A stretch of 64,000 nt of DNA from Gonium pectorale (lineage: Eukaryota; Chlorophyta; Chlorophyceae; Chlamydomonadales; Volvocaceae). A program made the position numbers and the translations under genes. Positions 28,384 through 38,500 of the stretch are shown one piece after another (positions within the stretch are counted from its first letter, which is position 1; each line of letters begins with the position of its first letter). Under the pieces are notes generated by a model. The model ran no database searches, had not been told where the DNA came from, and was given only the letters and a program-made list of their open reading frames with translations. Location: positions 393,653-457,652 of the forward strand of contig LSYV01000010.1 in NCBI GenBank assembly GCA_001584585.1, written 5' to 3'.

Positions 28384-31300
28384 ATGCAGTGCTGGCAGCA
28401 CGGGCCCGCTACTGCGGGGGCGGGGTGGGCACTGTCCCGGAGGGGGCCCATGGGGCGGCGCCTGGCTGTGGAGGTGCAGGCGAAGATGAAGTACAAGGCC
28501 AACATTGCACAGAATCACAACACGCGCAAATCCGTATGGATCAACATCGACTACGACCGCCTGTACACGCAGCCGTCGTACAACCCGGGCCGCCAAGTTG
28601 GGCCCTTGAAGTTGAAGCAGCTGCCAGGTGGGGAACCTTGATTCTCCAATCGCGTAGCTCTGGGTCTGTGCTTATGGGGAACAGCGACTGCGTTTGGGAG
28701 AGGCGGGGCGGGGCGGGCCCAGGTGGCGGAGGAACCTGTGCCGGTTTGCTGGCGGCGGACGAGGGGATGTGGGTGGCGTGGTTCACGGGCCCTGCTGACA
28801 GCGCTTGGGCCGGCCGTTGGGCTCTTGTCCTCCCGCGTCCCACCTTGTTGATTGCGTGGCCAGGCGGGCACGGTGTCTGGGGGCAAGGCGGTTGGGGACT
28901 GGCTGGGAGATGCATCCTGGTCGGCCGTGGGTCAGGCCCCGTACTCTGGCGCGGGGAGAGGGGCTACGCCCCACGGGACCACCGCCCGGCACCTGCCGCC
29001 ACTGCAACCAATACACCGGCCGGGGCAAGCTGCCCATGAGGGATACGGGCACGTGCATGCAGCTCGGCGCCCAGTGCTGGTGCCCCAGGGGGGATGGGGG
29101 GCCCCAGGCTCTGCCGTGGGGTGCATGGCGCGCGCTGCGGCGAGGGGACGACTGGGCGAAGCGCGATTGCGTCCGCAGCTGCAGCTACAGCCGAGGCGAT
29201 ACGGCTGGCGAGGTTGTAGGGGGGGGCAGCGCAGCGGGCGGTGCGGTACGCGGGCGTGTGGCCCACTTCGAGTTGGCGGGCGGTCGGGGCGGGGCGTGCG
29301 GGCAGTCAGGGCTGCTATCGCCAACTGCTCGCCTGGGACCGGGGCCGTGATGGTAGGTGTCTTGGCCTGCTGCCCCCGGCCGTCCGTGTCGGTTGCGTCG
29401 TGTGGTTGGGCGGACCGGACACCCAGGCTCCGCAGCCCCACCCCACGCTGCCTAGGCATGCAGCTGGACGCTAGCAGCACATCCCTGGTCCCAGCCACTC
29501 TACCAGCGGGGGAGGATTGCCGCGCCGTCCTCGCAAACCTCCCCCTCTCACCCTCACCCCCCCCCCCGCCGGGCTCCCTCCCTTTGCGGCCCCCCTGCTC
29601 CATTGCCAGGCCGCGGCCGGGGCCTGGTGGCGGAGCGGGAGGTGCCCCTGGCCGACACGCTGCTGGTTTGCGAGCCAGTGGGGGCGGCGCTGACGGGCCC
29701 GGCGGGGAGCGACCTGCTGCCGCCTCAGCTGGCAGAGGAGCTGGGGCGCATGCAGGCGGAGGGGCGACTGGGGCCGGCTGACAGGTGGGGGGGGGCGGCG
29801 GAGACCGGAACAGACCGGGGGCCAGAAGTGGGACGGGGGCTTCAACAGCCTGACAAGTGTGCCTGCCATGGAGCAGTCTGCGGCGCCCTCGGCCGCGGTC
29901 GAGACTCTGTTCCTTGTTGGAACCTGTGTTTTGATCCTGTCTCGGCGTGGAGGTCGGGTGCTGTGAGTCCGGGCAATGGGGTGCCTAGGGACGCCTGGGC
30001 ACAGGGAGCAGTAGCGCATTCGGGCGGCGCGGAGTGTTGGGGCAGGCCAAAAGACGTTGTGTGTTTTGGGGCTAAAGGCGGAGGGTTTTAGGCGAGCCAC
30101 GTGTTGACGTGCACGGGCTGGGTCGAGCGAGTGCGGGTTTCCTTGGCACTGGGAAGGGCGTCCGGTAGGTGGTGGGCCGGCTGATGGGGCCCCGGGGTCG
30201 CAAGCTCGCGAAGCGGCGAGTGGGTGGGTATGGGCCCAGGCAGTTGTTGTCAGCGGCCGGATTGGCGCGAGCCAACTCCGTAATGGGACAGGAGGTGCGA
30301 TGGAACAGGATGGATGCGCGAGCGCATCACAGCAGGTGCACTGGGACCATCACCGGCTCTGCGTCCCGCCATGTCGGGGCGCAGCTTGTTCAGTAACTCC
30401 GAGACAACTGACCCCCCGCACCACGGCCCCCCCCGCCAGGGCCCGCCTGCGATTGCTGTACGACGGCTCATCCCCCGATTCGGACGCCTCGCTCCGGAAC
30501 CGCTCTGCCTCCCTGGACGACTTCCGCAAGCTGGAGGACAAGCTGCGGCGGGCGGCGGAGGCGCCCAAGAAGCCCAAGGGGCGGGGCTTTGGGGCGCCCG
30601 CCGCGGCGGCGGCAGGGGCTGACACCGGCGCGGCGTCGGGGATCGACACAGGTGCGACCGGGTGTAGTCGGGTCCTGTTGCCTGGTGGAGCGTGTCTGCT
30701 ACGGCGCACGCTCGGCCGGGGGGGACAAGCCACACGGACCACACGCCTACAAGCGCCCGGCCGCGCCCAAAAACCCGCGTACCCCAGCCCCGCCGCCCTG
30801 CCCGGACATCTGAACCCGTGGCCCCAGCCCCGGCCCCAACCCCGGCCCCAACTCAGCCCTGACCCCGGGACTCGGCCCTGACCCCTCCCCTCCATCTACC
30901 CACACTCCCACTCCCCCCGCTCTCCGCACACTTGCTTGTCCCGCAGCTGCGCTGGGCGAAGCCCTCCTGACCGCTGAGGAGCTGTCCCAGCTGGTGCTGC
31001 CCAACGCGTGGGGCAACTCGCACAGCGACCCGGGGGTCGCGGCGCTGCGGAGCGAGCCCAACCAGGCAGTCGTCGGTGCGCCTGGGGGATGGCTGGGGAG
31101 GGTGTTGGGAGGGGGCGGGGAAGAGGGCAGTGCGCCCTCTTGCTAGAGGAGCCAACACGGGCGGCAGGCCTTGGCTTGTCGTGTCGGGAACAGCCGGGGG
31201 TAACGGGGGGTGGTGCTGCGTGAGGAGGCCAGGGAGGCAATCCCCGGTGCGCCCGGGGGCTTGGCACGGAGGCATCGGGGGCACGATGGGGGAGAGGATA

Positions 31301-34300
31301 GGGGTATGCAATGCAATGCCCCCCCAAGGTGTGTGGAACGCGCAGATGCGTGTGCTGTATAACGTCCAGGGACAAAGAAGACGAGGCAGGTGCCGTCCGG
31401 GGGCTGAACAGGAGGGGCGCATTTCTCTGCCAATTGAAAACGACCCTCGCGCCCGCGCGCCCCGCCCCCGCCCATCGCCTCTCCCCCCGCCCTCGGGCCC
31501 CAGGTGTGTGGCCCGAGTTTGCGCTGCTCAACCACTCGTGCGCGCCCAACACCGTTGTGTTCGCGGTGGGGCAGCTGCTGCTGGTGCAGGTGAGGTGGGG
31601 CGCGATGCGGGGTTTCAGTGGATTGCGATGCAGGATTTCGGGGGTCATTGGGCTAGAAGGTGTTCCCTGGGTCTCGGGGGCTGGGCTGGGGTGGGGTGGG
31701 GGTGGGGGGTCGGGGAGTGAGGAGCACGGCGGGGCGGTAACGGTCGGCGTCTCCGTTGAACCGCGACTTCGCCCAACCAGAAGCTTTAGCGTCAGTGTTT
31801 CACGGCAACCGGCGAACCCCCACGTCGCCGAGATCCGCGGCTCGGTCAGCGGTTGTGGACACGTGCACACACCATACTCTGAGTAGACTAAGCGCATCCC
31901 ATCACGGCATTGCATAGGGTCACCCCAGAGAGAATTCTGGGCAGCATCGGGGGCTACGGTGGTGGTCGCCGCCGAACTAACATGCAGAGACATCGCCCCT
32001 TCGACTGCCTCGGGAGCTGGGTCCTACACCGACGCCATCACTTTCGCGCTTACGCTCGTCGTATGCGTTTTCCTTTTCAACACTGATTTTCAGAACTCCA
32101 ACGTCAGCGTCAACGCCAACCCCCCTCCCCTGTCGCCCCGCCCCGCCTCGCCGCCCCCGCCCCGTGCGGCCACGCGGTGCAGGCGGCGCCGCGTTGCTGC
32201 GGGCGCACTACGAGCGGCGGGCGGGCGGCGACCCCGGCGCGGCGCAGGCGGCCCTGGATCGGCTGTTCCGCGTGATGGCGGAGCGGCGGCTGGCGCTGTC
32301 GTTCGAGATGGTGGGGAGCCCAACTTGCGTTGCGCCGTGTGGTGCGGGCCTTAGCTTTGGTGCTTTGGTCCCATCAGATGCGGATACGCGGGCATGCCCG
32401 GGTGGCTGCGCGGCTTGTGCGAGGACAGCGCCCTCCGAAACCCGGTGCACATCCCTGGACGATTGGGAAAGCATTATTCCCCGTCATCCTCCACACTCCC
32501 AAAGCAGGCTCGGAATGCTCCGCCCCGGCGGCCCCCGCTGTCCCCCGCCCCGCTGCGCCTCCATCCCCCCCTGCCTTCCAAACCCCCTGCCCTCCCCCAC
32601 CTCAGGTGACCGGCAGCCACGGCCACCACGGCCAGCTGCCCGCCGCCGAGTATCTGGTCACCACCGCCGCACACACGACCCACCCAGCCACCGGCGGCCC
32701 GGCCTTCCTCCCCTGGCTGCCCTTCCTGGAGCTGTGCGCCGAGCTGGGCCTGCCCCTCAACGACACGTGGCTCTTCGCGGGGGGACCCATGGCGGCCGCC
32801 GCCCGGCCAGGCGTTGGANNNNNNNNNNNNNNNNNNNNAGCACGGCATTGCATAGGGTCACCCCAGAGAGAATTCTGGGCAGCATCGGGGGCTACGGTGG
32901 TGGTCGCCGCCGAACTAACATGCAGGGACATCACCCCTTCGAAGCCCTCTGGAACTGGGTCCTTCAACTACACCATCTCTTTCGCGCTTAAGCTCGTCGT
33001 ATGCGTCGGTCCATTTCAGCACCATACTCTCCAGGCCAGGTCAGCGCGCCCTCGGGCTGACATCAGCCCGGTCCCCTCCTGCCCAGGCTGCGCGCGTCAT
33101 CCCCGCCGGCTCCGAGATCAGCACGTCGTACCTGGCCGACCTGGCGGCGGCGCCCCTGGAGAGGCGGCGCGAGTGGCTGCGGGGGTCGTACGGCTTCGAG
33201 TGCGGCTGCGAGCGGTGCAAGGTGGGGATTGGAGCGAAGGCTAGGGGGCGCGGGGGGGGCGGCGGGCGCCTTGGGTAGGTCGGGCATTCTGGGCAGTTGT
33301 GCGGTGCGGTGCGGGGAAGGCTCGGGCAAGGTAAAGGTTTTGCACGCAATTCAGAAAGGGAATGCGCCTTGCCACCCAACGCAGCAGACGCCAGCATGCT
33401 ACTGCGCAGTACGGCTCCCGCTCAATGGAGGCAATTGGGGTTTGCGCACCTCTCCGGATCATTCCGCAGCTGGCTTTCCCGACCATAGCTGAACATCCTC
33501 TCTTCCGTCACTTCCGAACCCGACACGCGTCACGCGGGTTCCCCGCCTCAGATCGAGTCGTCCGTCCCGGCTGCCGTGTCGTCCGCCGTGGCGGCCGCGT
33601 ACGAGGTGTCGCAGGACGAGAAGGCGCGGGAGCTGCTGACCCGCGGGTCGCCCAGCCAGCTGGGCCGCGGGTCGCTGCGGCCGCTGGAGGAGGCGCTGGA
33701 TGGCGCGGTGTCGCGGTTGGAGAGTGCCATGGAGGAGGCGGGGCTGGAGGCGCAGGTGGGGTGGGGGTGGGGCTGGTGTGATGTGAGGACTGGTACGCTG
33801 CAAATGTGACTACCGAGATGAAGGCGTGACGCGCCCCTCACTCCAACCCACGTGGGTCGCTGCCGCGTGTCACGGCCCCGGGCACGGCCCTCTGTCCTTC
33901 CGCACAAGGGCGCTGGTCTTACGTCGTCAAGCTACAGTAGTGGGGCGATGGTTACTGAAAGTGTGATCGCTTACCCGTCTGGCCCACCGGTCCGCTGCCC
34001 CGGCTCCGGCCCCGTCCCCGGCAGACACGTACGTGGCTCCGCGCCTCCGCCTACGACGCATACCGCGTGCGGGCAATGATCCGGGACTTGCCGGCGGGCG
34101 GCGGCGGAGGCCTGGCGGGCCTGTTTGGCGGCGGCGCAGGCGCCGAGGACGCGCCCTTCAGTGATCCGGTGGCACCCCGGGAGCTGGCGGATATGATGGA
34201 CGCCATCGCGCCGGGTGCGTCGTTTTTGCGGGGCCGGGGCGTCGCGGTCTTGGGGGGCTGATAACGGTACACCGCGTCGCGCTCCTCTTGAACCTCCTTT

Positions 34301-35043
34301 CTCTCCTTGAGCACGCCGTGCACATATAATACGCACTCTCTCATAGGCTCATGTCGTGTGCCTTCGTCGCAGGCACCGACCCGCACCTGTACCTGTCCCT
34401 GGAGGCCCTGACACGCGGCGCGGAGCGCTACGGGCGGACCGACCCGCGGGTCGTTGAGGCCACCAAGGCATGCCTGCACGCACACATCCTGCGCTACGGC
34501 CGCGTGTCGGACGGCGTGCTGCGCAAGCTGCTGGAGGCGCGCATGCAGTCGGTACACTACCTGGGGAGGTACGAGCCTCAGATGGGCACATGCGTCCGTG
34601 GGCTGCGTGTCCAGAAAGCAGATGACGTACAGCGCACGGCAGATGGGATGCACATGCCACAGGCTGGCTAGCCACGGGCTGCCTGTGGCAATCGGTGCAA
34701 GGAAAAAGGAAACAGAAACAGGGAAGGGCAAGGGAAGGGGGCAGCGCCATGCGCATAGACGTTGCTTGGGGCAGGATGCCAGTTTGGGAAGGGGGGTGAC
34801 ACAGGCACTGCTTATGGGTGCCGCGTGGCAAGTGGCGCTCAGGGCCCTCCTCCTTTCTCCGTCCCTTGAACCCTGCAACCCCCTGCCTGCCTCCAAAACA
34901 GGCTCACAATCGAGCCCGAGCAGAGCCTGGCGCAGGGCTCGAGCCAACTGTCGGGGCCGCTGTTAGGGTCGGCAGCGGCGGGCGTGGCCAGCGCGGCGCA
35001 GCTGCAAAAAGCCGCTGAGGAGCTGGCGGCAGGAGCCGCGTAA
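28384..35043 (+). CDS. SET-domain (SMYD-like) protein lysine methyltransferase, 10 exons
   Basis: Predicted SAM-dependent protein lysine methyltransferase; substrate unknown. Exons: 28384-28627, 29610-29784, 30440-30651, 30947-31075, 31504-31589, 33087-33221, 33552-33755, 34025-34214, 34373-34568, 34902-35043; phases agree, 570 residues. The SET start appears as LPGRGRGLVAEREVPLADTL across exons 1-2. The core motif is NHSCAPNTVVF (about residues 263-273). It is followed by ARVIPAGSEISTSYL with the catalytic-type Tyr, then a Cys-rich post-SET CGCERCK. A helical C-terminal part resembles SMYD tails. No MYND zinc finger is seen, although the insert between the SET halves is long, Ala-rich and low in Cys. 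Start: the first in-frame Met is at 28384; 28450 is an alternative. Intron 5 is 1.5 kb and carries foreign-looking sequence listed below. TGTAA at 35292-35296 follows the stop. Confidence 0.8.
31897..32087 (+). repeat. Direct repeat, left copy, in SET-gene intron 5
   Basis: About 190 bases with CACGGCATTGCATAGGGTCA, GAATTCTGGGCAGCATCGG and CTTTCGCGCTTACGCTCGTC. The first ~100 bases are almost identical to the copy starting at 32839; the end is more diverged. Confidence 0.9.
32183..32818 (+). pseudogene. tRNA ligase-like gene fragment (two exons) inside an intron
   Basis: Two exons, 32183-32310 and 32606 to the gap at 32819, are spliced in phase by a GTGGGG...CAG intron. They read AERRLALSFEMVTGSHGHHG, then QLPAAEYLVTT and GLPLNDTWLFAG. 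From memory of the family this matches the region of plant tRNA ligases (RNL/Trl1 type, adenylyltransferase part) with consensus ELVTxxLGxHGQxPxxDYxVxTA ... LPTNxxWLF. It does not belong to the surrounding SET protein: exons 5 and 6 of that gene join directly in phase without it. The fragment lacks start, stop and the catalytic Lys region, lies between two direct repeats, and is cut by a run of N. It may be a captured or duplicated fragment, a nested gene, or a scaffolding error. Confidence 0.55.
32819..32838. other. Assembly gap (20 N)
   Basis: Twenty unknown bases immediately before the right copy of the direct repeat. The true gap length is unknown. Confidence 1.
32839..33021 (+). repeat. 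Direct repeat, right copy, in SET-gene intron 5
   Basis: Second copy of the repeat at 31897-32087, beginning right at the gap and ending about 65 bases before the exon 6 acceptor. The two copies differ mainly in their last 80 bases. Confidence 0.9.
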
Positions 35044-35599
35044 GGGGGCCAGGGAGCCTGGTCTTGTGGCGAGGGTTACTGGACACGGGTAACTGAGGTT
35101 GGCCGGTGCGCATCTCCCGGCGACGGCACGATTTTGCCAAGTGCAGCAAGGGGAAAAGGGCTAGGCGGGTGGCTGGTACGTGATGTTTTTTGTTCTCGCA
35201 GGACCTGCCCAGGGACACTGGACACTTTTCCTTTTCGGACAAAGAAGGTCTTATGTATACATTGCAACCCCAATCACATTGCTCGCCTCCCTGTAACTTC
35301 CCGCCGTATCTGCCGTGCCGTGGGCCCAACCGAAGCAACCCTTCTTGTTATAGCATAGGGTATTGGCTATTTCACATACACACTGCTTTGACAAGGGCCT
35401 AAGGGGGCGTCATCCCGTCCTAACCTTTACCAGCTGTAAAGCCCGAGACGGTTACAGCGTTGACACCCAAGTGTCGTTTTGCATCGATTGATATCATCTG
35501 CGGACATAGAACGCAGAAAGCCTTTGCCTTAGACAGGTTACCAACCGTTTTTGACGATTCACTTGCCGGCCGATGGCACACTAAATCCATGCTCCTATC
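35044..35599. other. Intergenic: SET-gene 3' UTR and upstream region of GRAM/VASt gene
   Basis: TGTAA at 35292-35296 is a likely poly(A) signal. The following AT-richer 300 bases precede the next start codon. No gene. Confidence 0.5.
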
Positions 35600-38500
35600 A
35601 TGCTTAAGGCCTTCAATCGTGCATCGTATCTGTCCCGGGCGCTCTCAGCGACCAGCTCGGGCCACGAGAACGCTCCACCAGGCGTAAATGGCGACGCTGA
35701 AGCTGTGACTATGCACGAGGATGCGCGCAGCCTCACTTTCCAGGAGGAGGGAACTCAGGATGGCGAGGCGCTTTCCAGCGTCGCACCCGTCCCGAACCCG
35801 AGTGCCGGATTTTCGGGGCCAGTGTTTTATGCAGGTGCAGTGCCTGGCATGCAAAATTGTTCGGGCGACCGTCGGGTGGCATTGCCCTCCCAGACGTCAA
35901 CAGGCGGGGCTTTGTTCGCAGGTGTCATGTTGAAAGGGCATAAGAACGACTTGGCGCGCTTTTTTGAGCTTCCCCCGACAGAGGTGGGGTGGCAATGACG
36001 AAGACCGCGCGGGAGTTGCGCGTCAACTCGTTCCTGTTGCGTGCGCGCAGAGCCTCCGCGGAGACTTCCACTGCGCAATGCGCAAGCGAGTTCTCTTGCA
36101 GGTAAAGCACGCCTTCGTGCCTGCTTTCACGGGCAGCTTCCCGCATGGCCAGCAAGGCCCATCATTGCCTTCGCCAGCTTCACACGCCCCCGTTATCTTC
36201 GCATGCGCAGGGGAGAATGTACATCTTCGACCACTACGTGTGCTTCTACTCTGCCGTGTTTGGCTTTGCGAAGAAGCGGCGCATACCCATGCGGGTGGGT
36301 TGGGAGCCGGCCGCCGGTGACGGCTCGAGTGACCAGGCCGCGGTTGCGTATGTCTGCGGCCTGTTCCGTGCACATCCCCCTTTAGAATCCAAGTACCCGT
36401 ATTTAGCCCTGACTGAACCTGTTGAACCCTGATCCAGCCCTGACTGGACCTGTTACCCAGCCCTCACTCGCCTAACACCCGCGTGGGTTCTGCAATGCGC
36501 AGACAATTCAAGCGGTCCGGAAGAAGACGCACCTGGGCTTCCCAAACTCCCTGGAGGTGAGCCAACGCGCGTGATGAACCGCTCTGGCGTGTGCTTCTCG
36601 CACTTTGTCGGGATGGGTGCGGGCAGTGGGCATCGTCGGGCTCGGGGCTCGCTGCGGCCGCTTTGCCAGCGCCCTAGTTTCAGTCCCACCTGGCAAGAGC
36701 GTTGGTCTCCCAACCATCTGCCTGAGCTATTGAACCTGCTGTAGCCTTTTCGAAGTCCCTCTTGCCGACGCCACTGCCAACCCCAGATCGAGGCAGACGA
36801 GCGGAAGGACTTTTACACGTCCTTTCTGTCCCGCGAGGAGGCCTACCAGCTCATGCAGCGGCTGGTGCCGGAGGCAAAGTGGGTGCCGGGAGGCTGTCAT
36901 GTCGCTGGTGTATAGCGGGCGAAGGCAATGGCCGGCCGTGCAGGAGTTCTCAGCACGGCTCCGTGTGGGCTGCAGCATGCCAGCTGCACGATGGGCTGGC
37001 GGGGGCTGCTGGGCATGTGAGCTGGGGCGTCTTCGGCAATTACCAGTTGACGGTGGCTGAACAAAGCGAGGCTTTGTATACAGGTTGGGTTTGCGGGTAG
37101 AGACCGGCCGTTGGCCAAGCGGGTAGCGCCGGGCGTGGTGCCGGGCAAGGAGGCCGCCTGCTGGGGCACCAACCGCAGATGTCAGGCTGCAGCGGCCCGG
37201 GGCAGTGGGGCTGCGGCCTCAGCGGCGCGAGGCCGGGCTTCAGGAACGGCGCCGACGGGGCTGCCGTTGGCCGGGCCCGGGGCGGCGGGGCCTCAATTTT
37301 GGGCGCCCTGCAGGATGATGCGCAGGGCCCGGTGCGCACACGCTCCGAACCACCTGTCCGCCCTCACACCCGTTTCCCCTATCCTGTGTAGGCGGCTGGC
37401 GGAGGCGGGGGAAGGGTCCGTGCACGAGCAGGGCATGGAGGCGTCCCAGGGGACCAGCGGCGCCGGCGATAGCGCGCGGCAACCCAACGGCGGCGGCGCG
37501 AGGGCCAGCCGCGGCGGGCGCAACAGCATGGGCGGCGTCATGGGCGGCATCGGTGGCGCGGAGACGCTGCTGACGCGGGGGGCGTCTGGGTCCATGGCGG
37601 ACGAGAACGACGGGGACGACGGTTCCGAGGTGCGACAGCTGGGGCGAGCTGATCTGGGTCAGGTGGACGAGCAAGACGGCCGGGCGTGGGGGCGGGCGGG
37701 CGGCAGGCAGGAGGGGAGCTTGGGCGTGCGCAGCGTGCACGTAAACGAGATGAAAGCGTTGGCTGGCTGCCTAGTTCCGAGGGCAGCGTCTGTAAAACGC
37801 TTACCTCGTTGTGGTGCGGTGCCGCTGCCGGTGGCGCGCAGGAGGAGGCGCGTGTATGGGTGATGGAGCAACGCGCCGCGCCGCCCGTGGCGCCGGGCTC
37901 CCGGCACGTGCTGCACGGTGCGCTGCCCGGCTCCCCGCGGGAGTTTTTCGATGTGGTGCTGGCGGACAGCGCGCCCTTCTTCGAGGACTTCCTGGACGGA
38001 CAGGTGGGCATGCGCCCGTGTTGTTGCGGTAGTTGGGACGTGTTGCGACTGCAAAGCGGGGGCGGGGGGAGGACGCAACTGGGTCCCGGATAGAGGCGGC
38101 GAGGGGCGGTTGTTGGATTCGGTGATTGTGGGTCGGATTGGATTGGGCACGGCGGTTGGAGAAATGGACGGGGTCCTTGATCAACTGCAGTCCAAGCGCC
38201 GCCGATTGCCAACTGTCCAACTCCTGCCTCGTAAACCGCCCAACCGCCCAACCGCCAGGGCAACCGCCGTATCAACCTTACCAGCTGGAAGCGCCACCCG
38301 CAGCTGGGCCATGTGCGCGACCTGCACTTCACGGCGCCCATCAAGGGGGCGTTCGGAAATTGGGGAGTCAGCCACACGGCCTGCTCGCAGACGCAGAGGT
38401 AAGCCCCTCTGCACCCCATACGCGGCGAGCGCACGAGCCGGTCGGTTCCAGTGGACCGGCCATCGGCCTGCAAGTCGTGGGCTCCGGCTTCCTTCAGCCG

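Noticed and set aside
36669..36735. tRNA-like stretch in intron 4 of the GRAM/VASt gene (GAGCGTTGGTCTCCCAACC)
   Set aside because: The D-arm and anticodon-arm look tRNA-like on the plus strand, but there is no T-arm with GGTTCGAATCC-type sequence and the acceptor ends do not pair. At best it is a tRNA-derived relic.
37240..37740. Long minus-strand frames opposite the GRAM/VASt exons (and similar shadows opposite most genes)
   Set aside because: They mirror GC-rich coding exons of the plus strand; codon-phase and protein motifs support only the plus-strand genes.
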